Below, piece by piece: positions 27,301-35,685 of a stretch of DNA of 64,000 bases (position 1 is its first letter; each line of letters begins with the position of its first letter). Location: assembly GCA_964386005.1 (NCBI GenBank), contig CAYLSB010000001.1, forward strand, positions 1 through 64,000, written 5' to 3'. Source of the DNA: FEN-1350 sp964386005 (GTDB lineage Bacteria; Planctomycetota; Phycisphaerae; Sedimentisphaerales; Anaerohalosphaeraceae). The notes under the pieces are model-generated. The model did not search any database, was not told the DNA's origin, and saw only the letters and a list, made by a program, of their open reading frames with translations. The position numbers were made by a program, and so were the translations under genes.

Positions 27301-28362
27301 GAGACGCTGTCTGCCGAACAGGCGGACTTCGTCAAAACGATCCGGAACAGCGGCGTCCATCTTCTGAGTCTCATCAACGACATCCTGGATTTCTCCAAGA
27401 TCGAGGCCGGAAAGATGCAACTGGACATCGCCGACTGTTCGCTCGTGGAGATTCTCAATCATATGGAGTCGCTCATGACTCCTTTCGCCGCCGAGAAAGG
27501 CCTGCGGTTTGAGGTTCGGGAACAAACGGTCCTGCCCCCGGTGATTCGGACCGATCCCATTCGCCTCCGACAGTGCCTGACCAATCTGGTCAACAACGCG
27601 ATCAAGTTCACGGATACCGGTCATGTCCTGGTTCGTACCGCGCTGACTCAAACGGACGGGAAACCGTTCATCCGTTTCGACATCGAAGATACGGGGCCGG
27701 GGATCCCGGCCGAGGTACAGGATAAGATCTTCGAGGCCTTCGAACAAGCCGATGGCAGCACCACGCGAAAATACGGCGGCACCGGTTTGGGGTTGACCAT
27801 TACGCGGCATTTAACCGAATTGCTCGGCGGAAAACTTTCGCTGACCAGCGAACCCGGCAAGGGAACGATATTTACCATCGAAATACCCGCCAATATCGAC
27901 ATTCAAAATCAGACCGCTCAAAACCGCCGCAATTTTCCTATTCTACAAGATCGAGAGCATACTCTTCCCGACCGATTCGAAGGCCATGTTCTCGTCGCCG
28001 AAGATGTCCGCACCAATCAGGTTTTGATCCGGATTCTTCTGGAACAGCTCGGCCTCAGGACCACCATCGTTGATAACGGTCAGAGCGCCATCGAGCAGGT
28101 TCTGAGCAAGGCGTTTGACCTGATTATCATGGACATGCAGATGCCGACGCTGAACGGCTTCGACGCCGCCCGGCAACTTCGCAAGCGCGGCATCCAAACC
28201 CCTATCGTTGCTCTTACCGCCGGGGCCATCAAGGGCGATCAGCAGAAATGCCTCGCCGCCGGTTGCGATGAATACCTTGCCAAACCCATCGACCGGAAGC
28301 AACTGATCGCCGTTCTGGCAAAATACCTTACTGCCGTAAAACCAGTTCCCCAGACGTCTTGA
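24343..28362 (+). CDS. Large hybrid histidine kinase: 2 GAF, 4 PAS, HisKA, HATPase, receiver
   Basis: The GTG start at 24343 is preceded by GGAGGG four bases past the FIST stop. The 1339-residue order is: coiled coil (~15-90), GAF_2-like (~100-250), GAF (~265-430), PAS (~445-560), PAS (~568-690), PAS (~691-822), PAS (~823-950), HisKA with phospho-acceptor His968 (NMSHEIRTP), HATPase from ~1076 (N box NLVNNAIKF, DTGPGIP, GGTGLGL) and receiver from ~1214 with Asp1264 (IIMDMQMP) and a late Lys in AKPID. There is no membrane segment and no HPt domain, so a separate phosphotransfer protein is expected. The first PAS has a Cys-rich insert (CHQFICPAEIGKCPI). It is probably controlled by the FIST protein. 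Confidence 0.95.
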   Translation: MSHSSDSHPASDGLSEIETLKRQIDELQTRLARSEKIKKTLMERVERSIESSGNAYTLFERNILLEQSIRQRTAALKESETAYRSLFEQSRLNEQRLDTLFQLNQMADEPLHVLSQFAMEEAVRLTGSTIGYLAFVSEDEKVLTMHAWSRSAMQECRIEDKPIIYPVESTGLWGEAIRQRKPVITNDYAQPNPHKKGCPQGHVAVHRHMNAPIFDGSRIVIVAGVGNKPTDYDETEVRQLTLLMQGMWSIVQRKRTEDTLRQNLDRSQNQQEVISRIAVSSDIADGNLEQVAKQITEQICTTVQVQRAGVWLFTEDSSELRCQDLYETPSHQHSSGVVLHRRQFEKEFATLDKAKYIDAHDVVTDPRTAGYAETYLNPLGITSMLDAGIRVGGRNLGVLCIEHVGTPRRWNYDEIVFACQLADQIALTILNHRRRQDQQTLRESTDYFNAIFQNVSAGILLIDPSTHTIVDVNPIAAELCGTTVRAMRGKICHQFICPAEIGKCPITDLGQAVDQSERIMVHCSGRRIPILKSIQPVHIGGRDLLLESFVDISDRKRMEESLRRSEQRYRSIVEHINDALYMHDFDGILLDVNDNTCSLLGYTREELIGSHLSCFDGPENARHIPERMKSLMETGILVFDGEHLRKDGTLVPTSVSARVVSREGRGIVQSFLRDITERKRAEEILRIERQRLASIIEGTNVGTWEWNVQTGETIFNERWAEIVGFRLEELEPISVTTWQNLAHPDDLKISQELIEKHFAGILDYYDCECRMKHKDGSWVWVHDRGKVIERTEDGKPLRMCGTHSDITTRKRAEEALRESEQKARGFLDSSFGFIGLLAPDGTVLEINKTALDFAGITMADVQGERFWNTVWWSHSLEMQDLIRMSVKSAAEGKLIRGEATHPAQDGTFHTIDFTLKPVPDDTGRIVRLIAEGHDITERKQAEENLRKAMEAANAANVAKSRFLANMSHEIRTPMNAILGFAELLTQETLSAEQADFVKTIRNSGVHLLSLINDILDFSKIEAGKMQLDIADCSLVEILNHMESLMTPFAAEKGLRFEVREQTVLPPVIRTDPIRLRQCLTNLVNNAIKFTDTGHVLVRTALTQTDGKPFIRFDIEDTGPGIPAEVQDKIFEAFEQADGSTTRKYGGTGLGLTITRHLTELLGGKLSLTSEPGKGTIFTIEIPANIDIQNQTAQNRRNFPILQDREHTLPDRFEGHVLVAEDVRTNQVLIRILLEQLGLRTTIVDNGQSAIEQVLSKAFDLIIMDMQMPTLNGFDAARQLRKRGIQTPIVALTAGAIKGDQQKCLAAGCDEYLAKPIDRKQLIAVLAKYLTAVKPVPQTS

Positions 28363-28383
28363 ACGTACATTTTCGTATCGAAA

Positions 28384-29442
28384 TTACGGCCGATAGTCTT
28401 TCGTGGACGGATGTTTACCGAGAAACTCCACCAGCAGCCGGATGATTGCATCCAAATCGGCGATACTCAACACCTCTACCGGCGTGTGCATGTAGCGGTT
28501 GGGAATGCTCACCAGTGCCGTCGCCGCCCCGCCGCGCGAAAGCTGAATGGCATTGGCGTCAGTGCCTGTGCCGTGCGGCGAAGCCGTGATCTGGACAGGG
28601 ATCTTAAGTCGTTTGGCCGTCTGCTCCAGATCGGCTTCGAGGACTGGATTAATATTCGCACCGCGATGCAGGTTGGGCCCTTTGCCGAGTTTGCACTCGC
28701 CGATCTGTTTGGGATCCGTCTCAGGATGATCTGACGCAAAACCCACATCGATAGCAACGCCGGCATCGGGCTTGACGCGGTAGGCCGAGGTGATCGCGCC
28801 GCGCAGGCCGATCTCCTCCTGTACCGTCGCCACGCCGATCACGCTAATATTCAGTTTCTTCTTCGATAGTTCGCGCAACACCTCGGCGACGATGAACGCC
28901 CCCGACTTGTCATCCATTGCCCGCGAGACGATCTTGTCCTTGCCGAGCCGACGGTAGGGCACATCGACCACGATCGGATCGCCAACAGCGACAAGCTTCT
29001 GGGCTTCCTTTTTGTTCGAGGCGCCGATATCCACCCAGATATTTTCCATCTCGACATTCTTCTTTCGCTCGTCGGGTTTCATCAGGTGGATCGCCTTGCG
29101 GCCGATGACACCGAACACCTCGCCCTTCTCCGTCATCACCTTGACGCGCTGACCTACGAGAAGCGATGGATCCATCCCGCCGATCTGCGCGACGAACAGA
29201 TATCCCTTGTCGTCGATATGCGTAATCATCAGGCCGATTTCGTCGATGTGCCCGGCCAGCATGAACTTAAATGACGCATCCGGGTTCAGTACGCCCAGTG
29301 TATTGCCGTGCACGTCGTGAATCAATTGATCCACATGGTCCTTGATCCGTGCTCGAAACACCTTCGCCGCCGGTTGCTCAAACCCCGACGGACTCGGTGC
29401 CTCCAGCAATTCTTTCAAAAACTGCTCGCTATCCTTCCGCAT
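28384..29442 (-). CDS. M42 family metallo-aminopeptidase
   Basis: The 352-residue product is of normal length for M42/TET-type glutamyl aminopeptidases. Two-metal-site motifs are intact: AGHIDEIG (His ligand and Asp), AMDDKSG (bridging Asp), VQEEIGLRGA (catalytic and ligand Glu pair), AIDVG and the late MHTPVEVL histidine. It should cleave N-terminal residues from peptides in the cytoplasm, often as a dodecamer. Annotations as endoglucanase in this family are historical errors. It is convergent with the hybrid kinase gene, with 21 bases between stops. Confidence 0.95.
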   Translation of the reverse strand: MRKDSEQFLKELLEAPSPSGFEQPAAKVFRARIKDHVDQLIHDVHGNTLGVLNPDASFKFMLAGHIDEIGLMITHIDDKGYLFVAQIGGMDPSLLVGQRVKVMTEKGEVFGVIGRKAIHLMKPDERKKNVEMENIWVDIGASNKKEAQKLVAVGDPIVVDVPYRRLGKDKIVSRAMDDKSGAFIVAEVLRELSKKKLNISVIGVATVQEEIGLRGAITSAYRVKPDAGVAIDVGFASDHPETDPKQIGECKLGKGPNLHRGANINPVLEADLEQTAKRLKIPVQITASPHGTGTDANAIQLSRGGAATALVSIPNRYMHTPVEVLSIADLDAIIRLLVEFLGKHPSTKDYRP

Positions 29443-29457
29443 CGTTGACCTTTATAT

Positions 29458-29865
29458 TCAAATATTGGATGGTGAGATTTCCCATGTACATTTTTGTGCA
29501 ATTTCTCTACATATCTTTTTTGACATCGGTTCCCCTCCACTCAGAACTAACCCATGGGCCGGATTATCGGAGATTCCGGGATTGTTTACAATGGGGTCCT
29601 CTATAACTCTATAATTAAAGGAAATGGGAATACTTGCTTGAAATGATACGAGACCTCTGTTCTGAGGTCTTCTTAGAAATGATTCCTCTGGGGTTGTTTT
29701 TGATGCAATATCAACGGACAATTCACCTCTTTTGTCTCTAAAAGCTAAAGATGTGGGTCTATATATGCCCTTTTCTTTGTCCACAAGTTTATATAGTTCT
29801 CCTCCCGGTACATTGCTTCCTATTCCCCGATAGAGGTATTCACTCGGATCAACTTCTTTGCCCAT
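29458..29865 (-). CDS. Uncharacterised protein, third gene of the TIGR04255 cassette
   Basis: The 135-residue product has no signal peptide. Visible conserved-looking blocks are an early EYLYRGIG, then RPTSLAFRDKRGELSVDIA, LVSFQASIP and the late DNPAHGLVLSG before a helical end. The layout (RG near the N terminus, SVD, DP and NPAH) recalls a widespread unnamed family that I have only a memory-level impression of; it has no assigned function. The gene lies 30 bases after the middle gene on the same strand, so it is probably co-transcribed. It is notably more A+T-rich than the flanking M42 and GH5-like genes. Confidence 0.6.
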   Translation of the reverse strand: MGKEVDPSEYLYRGIGSNVPGGELYKLVDKEKGIYRPTSLAFRDKRGELSVDIASKTTPEESFLRRPQNRGLVSFQASIPISFNYRVIEDPIVNNPGISDNPAHGLVLSGGEPMSKKICREIAQKCTWEISPSNI

Positions 29866-29895
29866 TCCTTTTCCCCGGTTGTCAATCAGTGCAAA

Positions 29896-30396
29896 TCATC
29901 GACCTCTAAGCCATGTCAGTAAGCCATCTACTCTCCATAACTCTTCGATGTTGAATGAGCTTTCCTCCACGGGATTATCCGCTTCAACTGTGAGGGTACA
30001 AACCCTTCCTGATTCCGAGAATTCGATCTCTAATTCTCGTTGATTGAACGACCATTCAAATTGGACACCACCACCAGAACCAGGAAAGATATCAGGTTCC
30101 GGCAGAATCCAATTACCAAACCGTGCCAGGAATTTTCTTACGCGAAGATAAACTTGGTCATCAAGTCTTTGGCCCCCATAACCATCCCAATTGTCAGGGA
30201 GTGTCCGGAAAGCCTCGAGTTTGTCCATAGCTTTTCGGAGCCACCCAATAGGATCTTCGGGGAGAGATGGATCTGGCTCCTGAGAAGACTCGTTATCGAT
30301 GCGTATGGTATCACTCACAGTCGCACGATTACACGCGTATATGGGGCTGGGCACCGTAGGGATTGTGTCAGTCTCATCTGAAAATCCTGGCGTCAT
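29896..30396 (-). CDS. Uncharacterised WDGYGG-motif protein, middle gene of the TIGR04255 cassette
   Basis: The start is the ATG at 30396 (166 residues), which overlaps the upstream stop as ATGA and has GGGAG eight bases before it. After a low-complexity Thr/Pro/Ser-rich N terminus (~1-45) comes a compact domain. It holds LPDNWDGYGG near residue 85, a helix with KFLARFGNWILPEPDIFPGS, and a beta-rich part with GGGVQFEWSFNQRELEIEFSE and VCTLTVEA. I know this NWDGYG...GG-x-EW pattern as a recurring hypothetical family and can name no function. Translational coupling suggests it acts with the TIGR04255 protein. Confidence 0.6.
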   Translation of the reverse strand: MTPGFSDETDTIPTVPSPIYACNRATVSDTIRIDNESSQEPDPSLPEDPIGWLRKAMDKLEAFRTLPDNWDGYGGQRLDDQVYLRVRKFLARFGNWILPEPDIFPGSGGGVQFEWSFNQRELEIEFSESGRVCTLTVEADNPVEESSFNIEELWRVDGLLTWLRGR

Positions 30397-31211
30397 TGTT
30401 CTATCTCCCAAATCTTATGCGCCTCCGGGGTGGTTAAATCGAAGAATGCTCTAACGATCCACTCCCGCCCCTTATCAAATCCTCGGAGTAAATCCTCGGT
30501 ATTTCCTTGACCCAGCCACCCTCGGGCAACAAGTCGTATTAAAATAGTCTCTTTTTGATCAGCTTGACGAACGGCAGGTTGCAAGATCATACGGAGTCGT
30601 CCATTCTGTCCAGGAAACAACCAACTGCTATTAATATTTATAGTTTCAAAATTCGGAACGAAATCCCTGTCTCCCATTCCCATCCAAAATTTGAAAATCC
30701 TATTGAGATCTTCAAGACGATCCCACCCTTGGCCTTTGTCAATATAATTTACATAAGTTATTTCCCAGTGATTACATACGATATTTCCAAACCCCTGTTC
30801 CCTGAAAAAACCAAGCGCGTTCTCCCATTGTTCAATAAACCCCGGGCGAATTGAATTCTTATATCTTGGGTATATTTCTTGACCCGTTACCTTCCGCCAA
30901 TTGTAAACGAAATGCTCTGGGTCAAGTTGGATCAGTCGATTCTTATCCTTCTCAACATACCAACACCTCCGAAGCGGCGGGAGAGGACTGTTCACAAAAC
31001 CGACTTGGGTAATGCCCGGGCTTAAAATTTCCTTTTCATCCCAATGCTGAAGGGGTGGCTGTTCCTCAAACAATGGAAATTTCCCGATTACCCGTTCTCG
31101 AAACAGACCATAATGGTATGTTTTGAACTCTCGGATTTCATTAAATTGAACGGCCAAAGCTACCTCGGACACAGGCGGCTTTTTAAAGCTCGGCAAAGCA
31201 GTCCCTGCCAT
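30393..31211 (-). CDS. TIGR04255 family protein, first gene of the cassette
   Basis: The 272-residue product matches the sporadically distributed TIGR04255 family. It has an N-terminal KKPPVSEVALAVQF, then FPLFEEQPPLQHW, and the family core LIQLDPEHFVYNWRKV followed by YPRYKNSIRPGF. The later part has ITYVNYI and a C-terminal beta-rich half (INSSWLFPGQNGRLRMILQ). Function is unknown. Patchy distribution suggests mobile accessory genes, possibly defence or toxin-related, but no experiment is known to me. It is the promoter-proximal gene of three, starting 170 bases after the GH5-like stop. Confidence 0.8.
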   Translation of the reverse strand: MAGTALPSFKKPPVSEVALAVQFNEIREFKTYHYGLFRERVIGKFPLFEEQPPLQHWDEKEILSPGITQVGFVNSPLPPLRRCWYVEKDKNRLIQLDPEHFVYNWRKVTGQEIYPRYKNSIRPGFIEQWENALGFFREQGFGNIVCNHWEITYVNYIDKGQGWDRLEDLNRIFKFWMGMGDRDFVPNFETININSSWLFPGQNGRLRMILQPAVRQADQKETILIRLVARGWLGQGNTEDLLRGFDKGREWIVRAFFDLTTPEAHKIWEIEQ

Positions 31212-31382
31212 TTGTGTTCATCTCCCTATAATTGACTCGCTTCATCATCTCCTATAACCCAAGTGTAGAATACCTCGTAGGAAAATACAAGGGATATTTG
31301 CTATTATCGGCATAATCCTTCATGCCCTACAAAACTTGTATAATCTGACCACCTTGTTTGCATTTCCCGAAAAATTACCCCC

Positions 31383-32507
31383 CTACTGCTTCTTTGTCAG
31401 CCCCCGGATCAGCGACACTTCTTCCGATCGATAGGGTGTTCCATCGCGGTGGAAGATGTCGTGGAACCACAGCGGCGGCTCGGCGGTGTAGGTTCTGGTC
31501 CATGAATCCCACGGGTAGATCGTCTGCGTCTTGCCGTCCACAAAACCCCAGTTATAGGCCGCTACCTTTTCGGCCTTGAGGATTGGTAGGATCGTCTCAA
31601 AGGTGCTACCGACCGGGCGGGCCATATACTCCGTACACAACAACGGCCGTCCGAATCGCCTGAGCCACCGGATTCGCTTTGTCATATCTTCCGCGTTCCC
31701 ATAGCAGTGAAACGAGATCACATCGGACTCGCCAAAGAGGAACTTGTCCTGTGCGCTGAGCTTGTCGTCGCTGGACCAGTCGTCGCGCCACGGTGCCGCG
31801 GTGATCGGTTGCGAAGGATTCACCTGCCGCGCCCAAGCGAAGGCCTTCTTCAATAGCGCCAGCGACAACGCCGCCTTATCCCTGGTCTCAACACTGCCAT
31901 ACGAGTTGGTGTTGGGATTGTCCGGTTCATTGAAAAGGTCCCATACGTGAATCCTCGCGTCATTTTTGAAGTGGGTGAGAATTCCCTTGACGTATCCTTC
32001 CAGTTCGTCGATTTTCGCGGGGTCTTCCAGGATAGGACGGCCGGGACTCTGTACCCAACCGGAATTATGCAGGTGTGGTTTGGGATCCCGCTGCTTGCCG
32101 GCCTTGGGGTACGGGTCCCAGCAGCCGTCGAAGATCACGAACATCACGCCGATCTTGTGCTTGTCGGCAATCATGAGAAACTCCTCCATCCGCGCGAGCA
32201 TCGCCGTGGAGTCCTGCTTCCAGACAATGTCATGGAGAAACACGCGGATACTGTTAAAGCCGAGATCTTCAGCCCATGCCAGTTCACGATCGATCGACTT
32301 GGCATCGAACGATTCGGCCTGCCACATCTCCAACTGATTGATCGCCGTGCTCGGCGAAAAATTGCATCCGATCAACCAGCCCTTTTGCTGATACCATGCG
32401 TTGGCCTTCCTTGTGGGCCATCGGCCGGGCAGCGTTTCGGCGTTGGTACTGAGAAACAACCCAAAAATCCACATTCCTATCGAACTGGTACGGATAATAC
32501 GTTTCAT
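31383..32507 (-). CDS. Secreted GH5-like (beta/alpha)8 glycoside hydrolase
   Basis: The 374-residue product has a signal peptide (MKRIIRTSSIGMWIFGLFLSTNA). It is a clan-A barrel with the acid/base Glu194 in WDLFNEPDN and the nucleophile Glu293 in LLCTEYMARP, the expected two-glutamate arrangement of retaining cellulase- or mannanase-like enzymes. Other barrel strands include GFNSIRVFLHD and VISFHCYGN. It is often auto-annotated as cellulase or 1,4-beta-xylanase in planctomycetes, and the true substrate is not readable. It would act outside the cytoplasm on plant or algal polysaccharide. Confidence 0.85.
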   Translation of the reverse strand: MKRIIRTSSIGMWIFGLFLSTNAETLPGRWPTRKANAWYQQKGWLIGCNFSPSTAINQLEMWQAESFDAKSIDRELAWAEDLGFNSIRVFLHDIVWKQDSTAMLARMEEFLMIADKHKIGVMFVIFDGCWDPYPKAGKQRDPKPHLHNSGWVQSPGRPILEDPAKIDELEGYVKGILTHFKNDARIHVWDLFNEPDNPNTNSYGSVETRDKAALSLALLKKAFAWARQVNPSQPITAAPWRDDWSSDDKLSAQDKFLFGESDVISFHCYGNAEDMTKRIRWLRRFGRPLLCTEYMARPVGSTFETILPILKAEKVAAYNWGFVDGKTQTIYPWDSWTRTYTAEPPLWFHDIFHRDGTPYRSEEVSLIRGLTKKQ

Positions 32508-32587
32508 GTTCGGCTCCCTTAAAAAATCATGACAATAAGGTCTGGTATGATCTTGTTATACGATCGCCGGAGAAATCAACGTTGCGA

Positions 32588-34468
32588 TTACCATTGATCG
32601 AGCCGGCGAAGTTCATGCGTCGTTGATTCGCCTTGTCGCCATACCGGAGATAATAGAACGGCTACGGTGACTTCTCCGTTTGCGTCTGGCAATCGATAGA
32701 CCAGACGGCTTACGCCTTCATTCTCATTTTCCGGCGGATTGCGATTCGCGGATTCGATGAAAAATTGTCCCGCGGCCGGCGACAAAACAATCGCCCTGAG
32801 CTTTTGATTATCCTGGCTCAGTTCCGCGACGCGTCCGTTGTTCTGCAGTTCGATGGCGGCCCGGGTCGTCATTCCCCAGGCAATCTCGGAACGGCTATCC
32901 AGGTCAAACTCATCCTGCACCAGCACGGCCCGCCGGTCATCGACCATTCGAACGCCACGGTGCATTCGTCGGGTATTATCCTTATATGCCTCCGTTAAAT
33001 CTACAATAACGTGCGAATCCCGTCCGTTCTTGCACGTCAGGAACTTCGACCTGGCCAGTTCATTCTGGTTTTGATTGTTCAGCAGGGGCACATTATGACT
33101 GAAGGAATTGAGTCGGTAATAATCCCATCGCTTTCCCCCTTTTCCTCCGTTCCAGTATCCGGGCATATTGTAATCATCGGATCCCAGCTCCGTCGCCCAG
33201 CGCACGCCCAATGCATCCAGTTCAAAGTTGCCCAGATCCAGATGCCCGTGATTGACCTGGTTGTATCCCGCCTTCACGCCGACAAAGAGCGCGTCCGGAT
33301 CATTCCACGCCGAACGAAAGACGACAACTTCGACATCGCCTCGAAAATAAAAATCCAGATCCCGGGCCGGCAGAACCAGCTCGGGTTTCGGGCAATACCA
33401 GATCACATGTTCCGCGGATCCGTTTCCTTTCTCAAGACATCGTCTCTCGTCGTCCGCGAATTCCGCATCCTTGAAGGTTTGTGCAAGCCAAAACATACAG
33501 GCCATCGGTCGTCGGAACGACGGCGTATGGCAATCGGCGTATCCGAGATATTCACCGGTAGGACCGACGAGATAGATGGGTGCAAGACCGGCATTCGACA
33601 GGCCCTCGATTGAAGATAATCCAAAATCGGTCCCAAGGGCGGATTGTAATGCCGCTAAACCGTATGCGGTATATTGAGTTGCATAATGCCAGTAGCCCGG
33701 ACCTTCCATCCATGCGCCGTCAGGAGCATACGAAATCAACGCGGTCGGGAGGGATTGTACCGCCGCGGGGATAATGACTTGTGCATAGTGCGGATCTGTA
33801 TCGGCTATGGCCAGAGCCCCCATGATCATTCCGCCGTTACACACCTGATTCCAGTTTGCCTTTGATCGGATCCAACCCGATTTCTTTTTTGTATAACTTA
33901 AAACTCCCTCTTCGAGCCCCAGTCGAATCAGACCCTTCTTGATTGAATCTTTCTGCGCCGGGTTCATATATTCAAAAAGCCAGTCATACCCAATACTGAC
34001 GGCGTTTGTCATCTCGGACGTATCGAGATAATGCGACGGATTCCAGTCTGGAAACTCACATACAGTCTTCATATCTCGAATGGCAGCATCAGCATATTTC
34101 TTTTCTCCCGTCCATCGATAACAAAAGCTTAGGGTCATTACCCGATTCAGACAATTCCTGCTAACGCTTAACAATCGAGGCCCGATCAGCTTATGTACTA
34201 AAGGCTTTTGCCGTATGGTAATATTTCCTTGTTGTAAAACCTGATCGATCAGTTTTTGAAGAACGGGGTCATTTTCATGAATCTTTCTTAGTGCGTGTAA
34301 TCTTTCATCACTCAACAGAAGACGCGGATGAGTTTTCTTCAAGCTAACAATACAATTTTCAGATGTTGGGAATTTTATAATAATATTTGTTTTGTTGTCG
34401 ACATTTTGTCTGAAAGAACAAACCGTTAATGTGATTAAAAGAACATAATAATTTGTTACCATAATCAT
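32588..34468 (-). CDS. Secreted heparinase II/III-like polysaccharide lyase
   Basis: The ATG at 34468 with AAGGA seven bases upstream gives 626 residues. The N terminus is an uncleaved or weak signal (MIMVTNYYVLLITLTVCS). An alpha/alpha-toroid follows (HPRLLLSDERL, YRWTGEKKYADAA, GYDWLFEYM, NWNQVCNGGM, GAWMEGPGYWHYATQYTAY). The C-terminal heparinase II/III beta-sandwich has NHGHLDLGNFELDALGVRWATELG, whose His is the expected catalytic or metal ligand, and SFSHNVPLLN. The family eliminates uronate-containing polymers such as alginate or heparin-like glycans. The N-terminal codons are much more A+T-rich than the rest. Confidence 0.85.
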   Translation of the reverse strand: MIMVTNYYVLLITLTVCSFRQNVDNKTNIIIKFPTSENCIVSLKKTHPRLLLSDERLHALRKIHENDPVLQKLIDQVLQQGNITIRQKPLVHKLIGPRLLSVSRNCLNRVMTLSFCYRWTGEKKYADAAIRDMKTVCEFPDWNPSHYLDTSEMTNAVSIGYDWLFEYMNPAQKDSIKKGLIRLGLEEGVLSYTKKKSGWIRSKANWNQVCNGGMIMGALAIADTDPHYAQVIIPAAVQSLPTALISYAPDGAWMEGPGYWHYATQYTAYGLAALQSALGTDFGLSSIEGLSNAGLAPIYLVGPTGEYLGYADCHTPSFRRPMACMFWLAQTFKDAEFADDERRCLEKGNGSAEHVIWYCPKPELVLPARDLDFYFRGDVEVVVFRSAWNDPDALFVGVKAGYNQVNHGHLDLGNFELDALGVRWATELGSDDYNMPGYWNGGKGGKRWDYYRLNSFSHNVPLLNNQNQNELARSKFLTCKNGRDSHVIVDLTEAYKDNTRRMHRGVRMVDDRRAVLVQDEFDLDSRSEIAWGMTTRAAIELQNNGRVAELSQDNQKLRAIVLSPAAGQFFIESANRNPPENENEGVSRLVYRLPDANGEVTVAVLLSPVWRQGESTTHELRRLDQW

Positions 34469-34551
34469 AATATATTCCTTAATATATTCCGATATCCAAT
34501 ATATTGTCAAGACATATTAAGTATTATGTGACAAATGGGATATTAAAGAGA

Positions 34552-35484
34552 TCAATCCGCATTAACAAGACCTATCTTCGATGTTATACGGTCAAATTCA
34601 TCTATTGAATAAAAATCGATGATGATCCTACCTTTATTGCTTCGTTTTCCAGACCGAATCTGAACCTTTGTTCCCAATACATCCTGTAGTCTTCTTTCAA
34701 GGTCTATTATATGGGGCGCTTTGGTATTATCTTCGGTAGGATATATCTTATTATTGCCGTCAATGATTTTTTTCACAAGTCTTTCAATCTCGCGAACGCT
34801 CAGTCTTCCTGCGTGAGCTCGATTAGCAAGTTTTCGTCGTAATTCATCTGAAGGCAGTGCTAAAATGGCTCTCGCGTGACCCATCGTAATCTGATTGTCG
34901 ATAAGCATCTGTTTGACCTCCTGTGGGAGATCAAGTAGGCGGATATAGTTTGTTACAACTGAACGATCCTGACCCAATCTTTCAGCAGCTTCAGCGTGAG
35001 TCATCGAGAAACTAATTATATAGTTTTGGTAAGCCGTGGCCCGTTCAATCGGATTCAGATCAGATCTATGAATGTTTTCAACAAGTGCCAACTCAAGCAT
35101 TTCCTGGTCGGTAGCTTGTCGCACAATGACTTTAATTCTTGTTAGTCCAGCCAATTTTGAAGCACGAAAACGACGCTCACCAGCAATGATTTCATATTGA
35201 TCCCCTGTTTTTCGTACTAATATCGGCTGAAGGATACCATTGACCCGTATCGAATCGGCCAAAGACATCAGTTCCTCATCGTTCCAGACCGATCGCGGTT
35301 GAAATGGATTGGCCTTGATTCTATCGATTGGAATATCGGTAGTGGCATCATGTAAACCTTTATCCGGCGGGAAGGGTGGCGATGATAAGTTTGATAACTG
35401 GGATTCGATATTATCCGCTTGGGTAGTAATCGGGCCGAGAAGTGATTCCAGCCCCCTTCCAAGATGAGGGCGTTTTTCCTTCAT
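34552..35484 (-). CDS. parB: Chromosome-partitioning ParB/Spo0J
   Basis: The 310-residue product has the N-terminal GRGLESLLG ParA-contact-type tail. The CTP-binding/clamp domain contains NPFQPR and GERRFRAS. The helix-turn-helix runs from MTHAEAAERLGQDRS to YIRLLDL, and there is a C-terminal dimerisation region (LERRLQDVLGTKVQI). ParB loads on parS and spreads, organising the origin region for segregation. parA (usually immediately upstream) and dnaA are absent here. Two parS-like sites lie 112-201 bases ahead of the start (35596-35611 and 35670-35685), where they could also autoregulate it. The gene is more A+T-rich than most of the window. Confidence 0.95.
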   Translation of the reverse strand: MKEKRPHLGRGLESLLGPITTQADNIESQLSNLSSPPFPPDKGLHDATTDIPIDRIKANPFQPRSVWNDEELMSLADSIRVNGILQPILVRKTGDQYEIIAGERRFRASKLAGLTRIKVIVRQATDQEMLELALVENIHRSDLNPIERATAYQNYIISFSMTHAEAAERLGQDRSVVTNYIRLLDLPQEVKQMLIDNQITMGHARAILALPSDELRRKLANRAHAGRLSVREIERLVKKIIDGNNKIYPTEDNTKAPHIIDLERRLQDVLGTKVQIRSGKRSNKGRIIIDFYSIDEFDRITSKIGLVNAD

Positions 35485-35595
35485 CCGTGAACTCCTTACA
35501 ATATGTTGTTATTCATGAAAATGCAAAACATAAGATAATATGAATATAATTTTCTGCAAGAAAATATTTCGATTTTTTATCGAAATGAATTACAT

Positions 35596-35611
35596 AGTTT
35601 CACGTGAAACA
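35596..35611. promoter_or_regulatory. parS site 1 (15/16 to consensus)
   Basis: AGTTTCACGTGAAACA differs from the bacterial parS consensus TGTTTCACGTGAAACA only at the first base and keeps the palindromic GTTTCACGTGAAAC core. It is 112 bases upstream of the parB start. ParB is known to load on such sites. Confidence 0.9.
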
Positions 35612-35669
35612 TTTGCCGATCAATTTAAGACCCATCCATTCAATTTGAAATATTCTCTTCGGATTCAAA

Positions 35670-35685
35670 TGTTTCACATGAAACA
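35670..35685. promoter_or_regulatory. parS site 2 (15/16 to consensus)
   Basis: TGTTTCACATGAAACA differs from the parS consensus at one central base (CATG instead of CGTG). It is 58 bases from parS site 1. The paired arrangement near parB is typical of the origin-proximal partition locus. Confidence 0.85.

Noticed and set aside
25315..27810. Very long open frame (831 codons) antisense to the hybrid kinase
   Set aside because: It is fully opposite a kinase with complete domain motifs, has no ribosome-binding site, and its predicted protein shows no recognisable domain; long antisense frames are expected from the codon bias of these genes.
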